A stretch of DNA of 64,000 bases from Faucicola osloensis_C (GTDB lineage Bacteria; Pseudomonadota; Gammaproteobacteria; Pseudomonadales; Moraxellaceae). The position numbers and the translations under genes were made by a program. The stretch spans positions 441,670 to 505,669 of the forward strand of contig JABAHL010000001.1 in assembly GCA_019353055.1 (NCBI GenBank), given 5' to 3'. Under the pieces are notes generated by a model. The model searched no databases, had not been told where the DNA came from, and saw only the letters and a program-made list of their open reading frames with translations. This document shows positions 37,233 to 46,129 of the stretch, piece by piece (the first letter of the stretch is position 1; each line of letters starts with the position of its first letter).

Positions 37233-37742
37233 ATGGATATGCCATATGTAGAATTAGAAACCACCATGGGTAACATCGTTATCGAACTCAATCAAGAAAA
37301 AGCCCCCAATACCGTGGCAAACTTCTTAGAATACGTCAAATCAGGTCATTATGATGGCACGATTTTTCACCGCGTCATTGACGGTTTTATGATTCAAGGT
37401 GGCGGTATGGACGCCAACATGAAAGAAAAATCTACCAATGCCCCAATCCAAAACGAAGCAGATAATGGTTTAAAAAATGAAGTCGGCACGATTGCGATGG
37501 CACGTACTTCTGACCCACATTCAGCAACTGCGCAATTTTTTATCAATGTAAAAGACAATAGTTTCCTAAACTTTTCTGGCAAAAACCCACAAGGTTGGGG
37601 CTATGCAGTGTTTGGTAAAGTGACTGAAGGCATGGATATTGTCAATAAAATCAAAGGTGTGCCGACTGGCAAATACGGTTTCCACGCTGATGTACCAACC
37701 ACGCCTGTGGTGATTACCCATGCAAAAGTAATTGAGAAATAA
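37233..37742 (+). CDS. ppiB: Peptidyl-prolyl cis-trans isomerase, cyclophilin type
   Basis: This 169-residue cyclophilin speeds proline isomerisation during folding. There is no signal peptide, so it is cytoplasmic, like PpiB. Active-site blocks FHRVIDGFMIQGGGMD, GTIAMARTSDPHSATAQFFIN and GYAVFGKVTEGMDIV are all present. AGGAG lies 6 nt before the ATG at 37233. lpxH follows after 8 nt; ppiB-lpxH is a common pairing in gammaproteobacteria. Confidence 0.95.
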   Translation: MDMPYVELETTMGNIVIELNQEKAPNTVANFLEYVKSGHYDGTIFHRVIDGFMIQGGGMDANMKEKSTNAPIQNEADNGLKNEVGTIAMARTSDPHSATAQFFINVKDNSFLNFSGKNPQGWGYAVFGKVTEGMDIVNKIKGVPTGKYGFHADVPTTPVVITHAKVIEK

Positions 37743-37750
37743 TTTTTTGT

Positions 37751-38554
37751 ATGCAAAGTTTTGCAGATTTGGTCACCGATAATCCCTCTGCCATTGCGCA
37801 AGTGCTTATCAGTGACTTACATTTGAGTATGAATGAGCCTGCCACTAATCCTTTAGGGCAGGCTTTTTTAGATTTTTTGGATAAACTGGCTCTATTGCCC
37901 AATCTAAAACAGTTTTTTATTCTTGGGGATTGGTTTGAAGCTTGGCTAGGGGATGATGTTGCCGATACAGACACCCTAATAGATGCGCTTCAGCCGATTA
38001 TAGAAAAGCTCAAAACATTATCCGATAAAAACTGCCAGATTTTTGTCATGCATGGTAATCGGGATTTTCTGCTTGGGCAACAATTTTGCGACAAGTTTGG
38101 CGGGCAATTGATTTTTGAGCCGTTTTATTTGACATTAAATGGCAAAAAAATTCGCTTAGAACATGGCGATGCCCTGTGCACCGATGATAAAGGTTACCAA
38201 CGCTTTCGCAAAATCATCCAACATCCTATCACTAAAAAAATTTTGCTCGCGCTACCCATCAAAAAACGCCAACAAATCGCGCAAGATTTACGCCAAAAAA
38301 GTAAAACTGATAATGCCAAAAAATCCATTCAAATCATGGATGTCAATGATCAAGCCGTAAAACAAGCCTTGCAAAAAGCAGATATATTGATTCATGGGCA
38401 TACTCACCGCCCTGCTGTTCATCAAATTGGCGATAAAAAACGGTTAGTGCTCGGTGATTGGCGATTGAATGATAACAGTGTTAATGCTGTCATTGGCGTT
38501 ACAATGTCGGGGCAACTAAACTTGGTCGAATTTTCCTATAAATTTAATAACTAA
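37751..38554 (+). CDS. lpxH: UDP-2,3-diacylglucosamine diphosphatase LpxH
   Basis: LpxH (267 residues) hydrolyses UDP-2,3-diacylglucosamine to lipid X at the inner-membrane face in lipid A synthesis. It is a calcineurin-like phosphoesterase with the motif series ISDLHLS, LGDWFEAWLGDD, MHGNRDFLLG, EHGDALCTDD and HGHTHRPAVH. It is about 25 residues longer than E. coli LpxH (240), mainly at the N-terminus and in the Lys-rich middle. It is co-transcribed with ppiB. Confidence 0.94.
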   Translation: MQSFADLVTDNPSAIAQVLISDLHLSMNEPATNPLGQAFLDFLDKLALLPNLKQFFILGDWFEAWLGDDVADTDTLIDALQPIIEKLKTLSDKNCQIFVMHGNRDFLLGQQFCDKFGGQLIFEPFYLTLNGKKIRLEHGDALCTDDKGYQRFRKIIQHPITKKILLALPIKKRQQIAQDLRQKSKTDNAKKSIQIMDVNDQAVKQALQKADILIHGHTHRPAVHQIGDKKRLVLGDWRLNDNSVNAVIGVTMSGQLNLVEFSYKFNN

Positions 38555-38611
38555 AATGCTATCAAAGAATTTACTATTATTTGTTGCGGTGCTTTCAATT
38601 TAATTGAGAAA

Positions 38612-38640
38612 TAAAAAAGGCGAGCATTGCCCACCTTTTA
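38612..38640 (-). terminator. Terminator of tkt
   Basis: On the minus strand AAAGGTGGGC and GCTCGCCTTT form a stem (with wobble pairs) and are followed by T residues, 20 nt past the stop codon. Confidence 0.7.
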
Positions 38641-38658
38641 GTAATTCAGAAATTAACT

Positions 38659-40656
38659 TTAAACAACCGCTTTTACCGCTTGAATGACCGCATCAGTGGT
38701 GATGTTAAAGTATGGGAATAAGTCTTTGGCAGGGGCAGACTCACCAAAGGTGGTCATACCGACGACTTTACCATCAAGTCCTACAAACTTGTACCAATAA
38801 TCGATATGGCTGGCTTCCACTGCCACACGGGCACGCACTTGCGGTGGCAACACGCTGTCACGGTAGTTAATTTCTTGCTTTGCAAACACTTCAGCACAGG
38901 GCATTGATACGACGCGCACGCCCAAACCTTCGGCAGTCAACTCAGTATAAGCATTCATTGCAAGCTCAATCTCTGACCCTGTGGCGATGATGATAGCGCG
39001 TAGCTCACCTTGTTCTTTGGCTAGTACATAACCACCTTTGGCAATATTGGCTACTTGCTCAATATCTCGCGCTTGGTGCGGTAGGTTTTGACGGCTAAAA
39101 ATCAGCGCGGATGGGGTTGATTTTGCTTTCAAAGCTTCTACCCATGCCACGGCTGACTCGACCGTATCACATGGTCGCCAAGTATGTAGATTTGGAGTAG
39201 CACGCAGACTTGACAACTGCTCGACAGGTTGGTGAGTAGGTCCATCTTCACCCAAACCGATTGAGTCGTGGGTATAGACGTTAATGACGCGTTGTTTCAT
39301 CAAGGCTGACATACGCACCGCATTGCGTGCATATTCCATAAACATCAAGAACGTTGCCACATACGGAATAAAGCCGCCATATAAGGCAATACCATTGGCA
39401 ATTGCCGTCATACCAAATTCACGCACACCGTAGTGAATATAGTTGCCTGCCGCATCATCTTCGAGCGCTTTAGCATTTTTAAACCAAGTCAGATTTGACC
39501 CTGCCAAATCAGCGGAACCGCCTAGCAGCTCTGGCAATAATGGCTGTAAGGCATTGATTGAATTTTGGCTGGCTTTACGGGTTGCAATGTTTTCTGGGTT
39601 ATCTTGACACGCCTTGATAAACTCCTGTGCTTGTGTCTCAAAATTTGCTGGCAAGTCACCATTCACACGGCGAAGTAATTCACTGGCAAGCTCTGGGTAA
39701 GCGTCTTTATAAGCATCAAACTCACTTTCCCATGATTGCTGTAGCGCTTGACCTTTAACTTTGCAATCCCACCCTTCATAAATATCGTCTGGCAGTTCAA
39801 AGGCTTCGTGATCCCACTTGAGTGCTTGACGGGTGAGCAAAATTTCATCCGCGCCAAGGGGTGCGCCATGTGAAGCCTCCAAGCCTTGCTTATTGGGTGA
39901 GCCTGCGCCAATCACGGTTTTACAGATGATGAGTGAGGGTTTATTTTTTTCAGCTATGGCATTTTGGGTCGCTTGGGTAATGGCATCGGTATCGTGACCG
40001 TCAACTTTTTGCACTTGCCAGCCATAAGCTTCAAAACGTTTTTGGGTGTCATCTGAGAACCAGCCTTCGACGTCACCATCAATCGAAATACCATTGTCAT
40101 CATAATACACAACCAATTTGCCCAGTTGCAGCGTACCGGCTAATGAGCAAACTTCATGGCTAATACCTTCCATCAAACAACCATCACCTAAAAAACAATA
40201 GGTTTGGTGGTCGATGACTTGGTGACCATCTCGGTTAAATTGCGCGGCTAGGGTTTTTTCTGCAATCGCAAAACCTACAGCATTGGCAATCCCTTGACCC
40301 AGCGGACCTGTGGTAGTTTCCACACCTGCGGTGTAGCCATATTCAGGGTGACCGGGTGTTTTAGAGTGCAATTGGCGAAAATTTTTGATATCCTCAATGC
40401 TAACGTCATACCCTGTCAAGTGCAGCAAAGCGTATTGAAGCATTGAGCCATGACCATTTGAAAGCACAAAACGGTCGCGATTTAGCCAATTTGGGTCGGT
40501 TGGATTGTGCTTTAAAAACTTACGCCATAACACTTCAGCGATATCTGCCATGCCCATCGGCGCGCCTGGATGTCCAGAATTGGCTTTTTGCACCGCTTCA
40601 AAAGCTAGGGTACGGATGGCGTTGGCAAGACGACGTTCAGAAATTGGGGTTGTCAT
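38659..40656 (-). CDS. tkt: Transketolase
   Basis: Transketolase (665 residues) moves two-carbon units between sugar phosphates using thiamine diphosphate, linking glycolysis and the pentose phosphate pathway. Visible: AVQKANSGHPGAPMGMAD, the ThDP motif FLGDGCLMEGISHEV, and the pyrimidine-domain segments EFGMTAIANGIALYGG and HDSIGLGEDGPTHQP. Length matches E. coli TktA (663). GGAAAG precedes the ATG. In Pseudomonas tkt heads a tkt-epd-pgk-fba cluster; here pgk and fba are about 5.5 kb away. Confidence 0.97.
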   Translation of the reverse strand: MTTPISERRLANAIRTLAFEAVQKANSGHPGAPMGMADIAEVLWRKFLKHNPTDPNWLNRDRFVLSNGHGSMLQYALLHLTGYDVSIEDIKNFRQLHSKTPGHPEYGYTAGVETTTGPLGQGIANAVGFAIAEKTLAAQFNRDGHQVIDHQTYCFLGDGCLMEGISHEVCSLAGTLQLGKLVVYYDDNGISIDGDVEGWFSDDTQKRFEAYGWQVQKVDGHDTDAITQATQNAIAEKNKPSLIICKTVIGAGSPNKQGLEASHGAPLGADEILLTRQALKWDHEAFELPDDIYEGWDCKVKGQALQQSWESEFDAYKDAYPELASELLRRVNGDLPANFETQAQEFIKACQDNPENIATRKASQNSINALQPLLPELLGGSADLAGSNLTWFKNAKALEDDAAGNYIHYGVREFGMTAIANGIALYGGFIPYVATFLMFMEYARNAVRMSALMKQRVINVYTHDSIGLGEDGPTHQPVEQLSSLRATPNLHTWRPCDTVESAVAWVEALKAKSTPSALIFSRQNLPHQARDIEQVANIAKGGYVLAKEQGELRAIIIATGSEIELAMNAYTELTAEGLGVRVVSMPCAEVFAKQEINYRDSVLPPQVRARVAVEASHIDYWYKFVGLDGKVVGMTTFGESAPAKDLFPYFNITTDAVIQAVKAVV

Positions 40657-40669
40657 TGGCTTTCCTATA

Positions 40670-40721
40670 TTACAGAATTAAATTTTCTATTATTACAGAA
40701 TTAGTTACAGAATTAAATTTT
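40670..40721. repeat. Direct repeats TTACAGAATTAAATTTT upstream of tkt
   Basis: Two exact 17-bp copies (40670-40686 and 40705-40721) and a third partial copy, TTACAGAATTA (40693-40703), lie immediately upstream of tkt on the minus strand. They could be regulatory repeats or slippage products. Confidence 0.6.
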
Positions 40722-40740
40722 GTGGTATGTAACATGCTAA

Positions 40741-40773
40741 AAATAAAACTGTGACAAATTTTATCACAGTTTT
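40741..40773 (-). terminator. Terminator of amgK-murU
   Basis: AAAACTGTGA and TCACAGTTTT are perfectly complementary across a 9-nt loop; on the minus strand a T-rich run follows. It lies 85 nt past murU. Confidence 0.7.
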
Positions 40774-40857
40774 GGGTCATTTTTTTAGCTTTAACCGCTT
40801 AGTTTGTTCGGCTTTCAAATAAAACCAAAATGGCAAAAGTTGAAATTTTCTGTAAAA

Positions 40858-41556
40858 TTACTTGTTAGCCGACAATTTTTGGTTCAAATTTTCTAAACGC
40901 TCAAGCGTGCCTACATCGACCCACTCATCGCTCAGCAAATCACCCATTACTAAATCGGCTTGCATGGCTTGTTTAAGCAGTGGCGCAAGAGGCGCAGTCT
41001 CACCTGCCTTGACCGTATCCAATAATCTTGGTGACATCACACTAATCCCTGCAAAGGTATATTTTGGCGTGCCATCTACCTTGACCTTGCCATTTTCTAA
41101 GGCAAAATCGCCCGTTGGGTTATGCGTCGCTTGGTCGGTGAGTAGCAAATAAGCCTGCGAGTGGTTTAACTGAAGCTGGCTTAGTTGAGCAAAATCAAAA
41201 GGCGTCCACACATCCCCATTGACCAAAATAAATGGCTGGTCTTTTAATTTGCCGGTAGCCAAAGCCAGCTTGATACCGCCGGCTGTCTCAAGCGGTTCTT
41301 CGGGTTCAATCGACCAATGAATGGTGACACCGAATTGACTGCCATCGCCGATTGCATTGAGCAGTTTATCAGCAAGCCATGACACATTGATGGTGATATC
41401 GGTGATACCCGCTTGTTTGAGTGCTTTGATATGCCACACGATAAGCGGTTGTCCGCCGACTTCGACAAGCGGTTTTGGCGTGGTCAAGGTTAAAGGGCGC
41501 AGCCGGGTGCCTTTACCTGCAGATAAAATCATGGCTTGGGTGATGGTGGTTGACAT
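40858..41556 (-). CDS. murU: N-acetylmuramate alpha-1-phosphate uridylyltransferase MurU
   Basis: MurU (232 residues) makes UDP-MurNAc from MurNAc-1-phosphate and UTP, in the recycling pathway that by-passes de novo UDP-MurNAc synthesis and fosfomycin. The nucleotidyltransferase signature ILSAGKGTRLRPLTLTTPKPL (split here: SAGKGTRLRPLT, then TPKPLVEVGGQPL), VNGDVW and the C-terminal DEWVDVGTLERL are visible. It starts only 6 nt after amgK ends, as in Pseudomonas. Assignment over other sugar-1-P nucleotidyltransferases rests on this neighbour. Confidence 0.9.
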   Translation of the reverse strand: MSTTITQAMILSAGKGTRLRPLTLTTPKPLVEVGGQPLIVWHIKALKQAGITDITINVSWLADKLLNAIGDGSQFGVTIHWSIEPEEPLETAGGIKLALATGKLKDQPFILVNGDVWTPFDFAQLSQLQLNHSQAYLLLTDQATHNPTGDFALENGKVKVDGTPKYTFAGISVMSPRLLDTVKAGETAPLAPLLKQAMQADLVMGDLLSDEWVDVGTLERLENLNQKLSANK

Positions 41557-41562
41557 GGGGTT

Positions 41563-42705
41563 TTATCCTTGAATTTTCTGATGAAAAGCAGGTTCAACGA
41601 CGGCTGTCATCCAATCAGCAAACTTATCAAAAGTAGGATGCTCATCCCATTGGGTGATAGCTTTTAGACAAGTTAATAAATCATTGAAAACTTTAGGCAG
41701 GTTGACCAAATAACGGTCTTTACCATCTCGCTCGAACAAACGTACAAAAATTCCCAATACCTTAAGATGACGCTGCATACTCATGATATTAAAATCCACG
41801 GTAAACTCTGCCAAGCTTTTGTCAATTTGCGCCAATTGGTGATAATGAGCCAGATGCGTGTTGACCCATGTTTCATCATAATTGATATAGGCATCTCGCA
41901 ATAAAGACGCCAAATCATAGGTATAGGCACCGATGACAGCATCTTGAAAATCAATCACGCCCAACTCATCGCTGTGACTTAATACCATCAAATTACGGCT
42001 GTGAAAATCACGGTGCACCACCACTTGAGGCTGCGCGATGACTTGCTGGATAATATCAGACTGCAAATCTTGCCACAGCGTCTCTAAGTCTGGGGTCATC
42101 GTCACGCCGATATAGGGTAAAAACCAGTCGCTAAACAAGCCCATTTCTCGGCGCAGCAAGGCATCATCGTAACTTGGGATAGCAGCTTTGGCGTCATTGA
42201 TGTCAATTTTTTGAATCGCCAAAATTTCCTGCATTGCCTGCTGATAATAGCGCTCAGTTTTTGCCAGCTCGCCTGCATCCGTTAAATCCTTGGCAATGAC
42301 ATCGGCAAAATCCGTGTTTCCCAAATCCTCAAGGACGATAAAACCTTGCTGTTCATCCATGGCAATCATTTTTGGCACATGCACATGACCTGCCATTAAG
42401 TTGCCCACGGCGATAAATTCTTTCACCGATTCTTTTGCTGGCGGCGCATCCATCACGATATAGTGTTGATTGTCGACAGTTAAGCGATGATAGCTGCGAA
42501 AGCTGGCATCACCAGGTATTTTTTCATGCTGCAATGACTGATTTGGAAAAACTTCATTCAACCAAGTGTGCAGCTGTTGTTCCCGTGATTGTTGCTTAAG
42601 TGGCTGTTGTTCAAGTGGCTGTTGTTCACATGGCTCGGTATTTGATGGCGAAGGTTTGCTATCTGAAGGGTCTTGATTGGCAAGTTGTGCGGCAGGATGG
42701 TTCAT
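41563..42705 (-). CDS. amgK: N-acetylmuramate/N-acetylglucosamine kinase AmgK
   Basis: AmgK (380 residues) phosphorylates the anomeric carbon of MurNAc or GlcNAc released from peptidoglycan. It has an aminoglycoside phosphotransferase fold: YIVMDAPPAKE, the catalytic loop VVHRDFHSRNLMVL and metal-binding GVIDFQDAVIGAYTYDLASL. It is longer than Pseudomonas AmgK (about 340) because of a roughly 40-residue Gln/Ser/Pro-rich N-terminus encoded partly by a 15-bp tandem repeat. It is divergent from lptD, as in Pseudomonas. Confidence 0.9.
   Translation of the reverse strand: MNHPAAQLANQDPSDSKPSPSNTEPCEQQPLEQQPLKQQSREQQLHTWLNEVFPNQSLQHEKIPGDASFRSYHRLTVDNQHYIVMDAPPAKESVKEFIAVGNLMAGHVHVPKMIAMDEQQGFIVLEDLGNTDFADVIAKDLTDAGELAKTERYYQQAMQEILAIQKIDINDAKAAIPSYDDALLRREMGLFSDWFLPYIGVTMTPDLETLWQDLQSDIIQQVIAQPQVVVHRDFHSRNLMVLSHSDELGVIDFQDAVIGAYTYDLASLLRDAYINYDETWVNTHLAHYHQLAQIDKSLAEFTVDFNIMSMQRHLKVLGIFVRLFERDGKDRYLVNLPKVFNDLLTCLKAITQWDEHPTFDKFADWMTAVVEPAFHQKIQG
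42586..42632. repeat. 15-bp tandem repeat in the amgK N-terminus
   Basis: TGGCTGTTGTTCAAG (42601-42615) is followed by a near copy (42616-42630) and preceded by a more degenerate one. The units encode Gln-rich EQQPL-like repeats. Confidence 0.75.
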
Positions 42706-42870
42706 AAGGTGGGCTTACTCAATAAAAATAAGTTATGCTACCGAAAATCTGCGTATCTCTCAAGTGGCGTCTATCATGTTTGCAATTTTAAACATCTTTT
42801 GCAATAGTATATTGATGGTGCTAGTGATATGATGTGAAGGTTTTTATATTGCGTCTTTGGTAAATGTCTA

Positions 42871-45870
42871 ATGAAAAAATTTGTGAAATTGTCGCCTATT
42901 TCGTCAACTTCTAATCGTTTAACTTCACATTCGTCTTTGCCAACCCAGCCTACACGCTTGCATCAATCATTACACCAAATTTATCGACATACCAATGTTT
43001 TAGCGATGACGCTTGGGGCGATGTTCACTACGTTGTATTCAACCTCAGCGCTTGCGGTGTTGCCGACAGCCGCCGTGACTAAATCAACTGATGCAGCGAC
43101 AGCACAAAGCACAAAAGCTCAAAACATTGAGGCACAAAGTATTGAGTCACAAAGCACTGAATCACAGAGTACTGAAAAACAAAACCTTGATAACTCAGCT
43201 GCAACGCCCGATACCGATGGTAGTACCGATAGTAGTATCACCACCACCGCAGACAACGCCACTACTGTCGATGTGACCACCAATCAAGGTATCACGCCGA
43301 TTAGCGCGCCTGACATCAAAGCAAACTCTGCGCGTACTCGTCCCAACTTTACCCCAAATCAACAGCAGCAAGCCAGTCTAGATAAGCTCAAAACCTTTTA
43401 TCAACCCAAAACCCCGCAAACCACGGACGATACTAGCGCCACGGTTGCTAATCCAAATGCTAATACAAATTTACTGAGCCCGCTTACGCCTGATAGTCAA
43501 CCGTCAGGCGCTCAAGCAAATACGCAATCAAAAGCAGGCAGCCGAAAAAAAGACGCCATGTGTCATGGCAACTGGGTATATCCCACCTCGACCATCTATC
43601 AACAACAAGCATTAGCAGCAGCCGCTACCAATCAGCCCAATAGCAGTTTCCCAATTTATGCGTCGGCTGACTATGGCTATTATGACAATGAAAACTACGC
43701 TGAATTGTCAGGCGATGTGCAAATCAACCAAGGTCGTCAGCAAATCTCTGCCGATAAAGTGGTCGTTAACGTGCAAGATGGCATTGCAGCCGCTCAAGGT
43801 AATGTCTTGTTGGTCGATGCCGCGCAAAGTCTCCAATCGACAGACGGCAACCCACGTGTAAGCCTTAAAGATAGCCCAAAAGGGGGGCTGATTACCGTTG
43901 CTGATGAACTGGCGTACCAAACGGATAGCAGCAAAGCAACCGCCAAAGATGTGGCGTTTGCCAGCGTACCGCTACAAGCATATGGTTATGCCAAACGGCT
44001 TAATAAGGTCGATGAAAGCCGCGTTGAAATTGACGATGTCATGTTTACCACCTGCGCGCCTGACAATCCGACATGGCAGATTAATGCCAAAAACATCGAT
44101 ATCAATACCGACACGGGTCGCGGTGAAGCCTATAATGCCACGTTAAAAGTCAAAAATACCCCAGTATTGTACCTGCCGTATTTTAACTTTCCGATTGACG
44201 ATCGCCGCACCAGTGGTTTTTTGTTACCACGCGGCGGCTTTAGTACGGCAGGGAGTTTTAATGTACAGTTACCTTATTACTTTAATCTAGCGCCAAATTA
44301 CGATGCCACTGTCACGCCGACCATTTTTACTGACCGCAATCCGATGTTGACGGGTGAATTTCGCTATCTGACAGAAAAATTGGGTTATGGTAGTGTGTTA
44401 GGCTCTTATCTACCAAACGACAAACAATACAATGATGAAGACCGTACCCGCTTTTATTATAATCATCATTGGCAGTCAAAAGATATCCCTAACCTATCCA
44501 TTGACGCGCTATACCAGTATGTCTCAGATCCTAAATTCTTAAACGATTTTGAGACCTTGGGTAATGAAACCGTTCAATTAAATTTACCGCGCCGCATTCA
44601 AGCCAATTATTACAATGACTATTTGACTGCCCTTGCCAAGATTGAAACCTTTCAAACACTGGATCGAAATTTAACCGATTCAGACAAAATCTTGGATAAA
44701 GACAAACCGTATGACCGTCTGCCGCAGTTATCGGTCAAATATCGTGTGCCTTGGGTGACCCAATTTGATTTGACGGGTATCAGCGATTTTGCTTATTTTA
44801 AACGCCCAATCAATGATGGCTCTGCACCTGAGCAAAGCGGTGGCAGACTGTATAACAAACTCACTGCCGCCTATCCAATGACGCGAACTTGGGGATACGT
44901 GACCCCATCAGTGAGTTTACAGCACCTTTATACCCAATTTGACCAAGAATCAGCCGATGCCAATGGACTGGATAAAAATAGCAAAAGCCAATCTATTTTT
45001 GTACCGCAGTTTAGTATTGACAGTGGCTTAAATTTCTTTAAAACAGGCACCCCATTTGGTAAATTTGATGACTCCTTGGGCGGCTATCAGTTATTAAGCC
45101 CGCGCCTAAAATATGTGTACTCGCCCTATAAAGACCAGACTGATGTACCCAACTTTAATACCCGTTTAGCATCGCTCAATTTTTCGCAGTTGTATGAAGA
45201 TTCATGGTTTTTGGGCTATGACCGCCTGCCGGACAACAATCACCTAACCCCTTCATTAAATTATCGCTATATTGATGGCAATGGTTTGACTCGCTTGGAT
45301 GCCAGCGTGGGCAAACAAATTTATTTGAGTGATATTCGGGTACATCTTGATGATACTGATGATGGGTTAAAAATTGACAATACTGGTACCGTCTTTGAAG
45401 TAAGCACCCAACCGCGTCAAGATTTTTGGGTGGATTTAGATGGCTCGGTCGATGACAACGCTGATTTAAACTATATTAACACCCAGTTTCGTTATGCGCC
45501 AACTTTCAATAGCCTTTATAACTTAGGGTATATCAAACGCAATGACAGTAGATTTGGACAAAAAGCCCTCTCTGCTTTCACAGGCTCCGCTGTTTTACCT
45601 ATTAATGATAATTGGCAGTTTTTAGGGGCTGTGCAATACGACAATGAGAAAAGTCGTTTTAGTGATGCGTTAGCGGGCTTTACTTATGGTAGCTGTTGTT
45701 ATGGCTTATCGATTTATGCTCGTCGTTATTATGATGAGTTAAGTGATAAAGACAGTGCTGACCACGCTATCATGGCAGAAATTAGCTTAAATGGATTATC
45801 CAACAAAGGTGACGGTCGACTGGCTAGCTTGATGCGTAATCGGGTATTGGGTTATGACCCTAGATACTAA
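42871..45870 (+). CDS. lptD: LPS-assembly outer-membrane protein LptD
   Basis: LptD (999 residues) is the outer-membrane barrel that inserts LPS on the cell surface. A signal peptide with an unusually long N-region (hydrophobic core about 45-62, ending ALA) precedes a 160-residue Ser/Thr/Gln-rich linker, then the LptA-like jellyroll (LSGDVQINQGRQQISADKVV) and the barrel. Four cysteines expected for the two disulphides are present: Cys231, Cys395 and the pair Cys942-Cys943 (GSCCYG). The extra length compared with E. coli (784) is largely the linker, part of which is a 15-bp tandem repeat. surA follows downstream. Confidence 0.94.
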   Translation: MKKFVKLSPISSTSNRLTSHSSLPTQPTRLHQSLHQIYRHTNVLAMTLGAMFTTLYSTSALAVLPTAAVTKSTDAATAQSTKAQNIEAQSIESQSTESQSTEKQNLDNSAATPDTDGSTDSSITTTADNATTVDVTTNQGITPISAPDIKANSARTRPNFTPNQQQQASLDKLKTFYQPKTPQTTDDTSATVANPNANTNLLSPLTPDSQPSGAQANTQSKAGSRKKDAMCHGNWVYPTSTIYQQQALAAAATNQPNSSFPIYASADYGYYDNENYAELSGDVQINQGRQQISADKVVVNVQDGIAAAQGNVLLVDAAQSLQSTDGNPRVSLKDSPKGGLITVADELAYQTDSSKATAKDVAFASVPLQAYGYAKRLNKVDESRVEIDDVMFTTCAPDNPTWQINAKNIDINTDTGRGEAYNATLKVKNTPVLYLPYFNFPIDDRRTSGFLLPRGGFSTAGSFNVQLPYYFNLAPNYDATVTPTIFTDRNPMLTGEFRYLTEKLGYGSVLGSYLPNDKQYNDEDRTRFYYNHHWQSKDIPNLSIDALYQYVSDPKFLNDFETLGNETVQLNLPRRIQANYYNDYLTALAKIETFQTLDRNLTDSDKILDKDKPYDRLPQLSVKYRVPWVTQFDLTGISDFAYFKRPINDGSAPEQSGGRLYNKLTAAYPMTRTWGYVTPSVSLQHLYTQFDQESADANGLDKNSKSQSIFVPQFSIDSGLNFFKTGTPFGKFDDSLGGYQLLSPRLKYVYSPYKDQTDVPNFNTRLASLNFSQLYEDSWFLGYDRLPDNNHLTPSLNYRYIDGNGLTRLDASVGKQIYLSDIRVHLDDTDDGLKIDNTGTVFEVSTQPRQDFWVDLDGSVDDNADLNYINTQFRYAPTFNSLYNLGYIKRNDSRFGQKALSAFTGSAVLPINDNWQFLGAVQYDNEKSRFSDALAGFTYGSCCYGLSIYARRYYDELSDKDSADHAIMAEISLNGLSNKGDGRLASLMRNRVLGYDPRY
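43102..43191. repeat. 15-bp tandem repeat in the lptD linker
   Basis: Six degenerate units, for example GCACAAAGTATTGAG, TCACAAAGCACTGAA and TCACAGAGTACTGAA, run in frame and encode AQSIE/SQSTE-type pentapeptides after the signal peptide. Confidence 0.85.
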
Positions 45871-46129
45871 TAGATACTAAACGCCTTTTACACAAAAAAC
45901 TGCCTAAAACTCGAGATTTTTTAGGATTTATTATGATACAGACATACGCCAGCAAATATTATTGTATAAAATGACCCAAACTTTACAACATCACTTAGCA
46001 ATATCATTTAGCAACCTCCAAGCCACTTGGTCAAAGACCCATCATTTAAGCTAAATGGTTTTGCCACGATTTCTGAATGATCGAATTTACTTTTTTTATT
46101 TTTTGGTTTTTATTTTAAGGATACATGCC

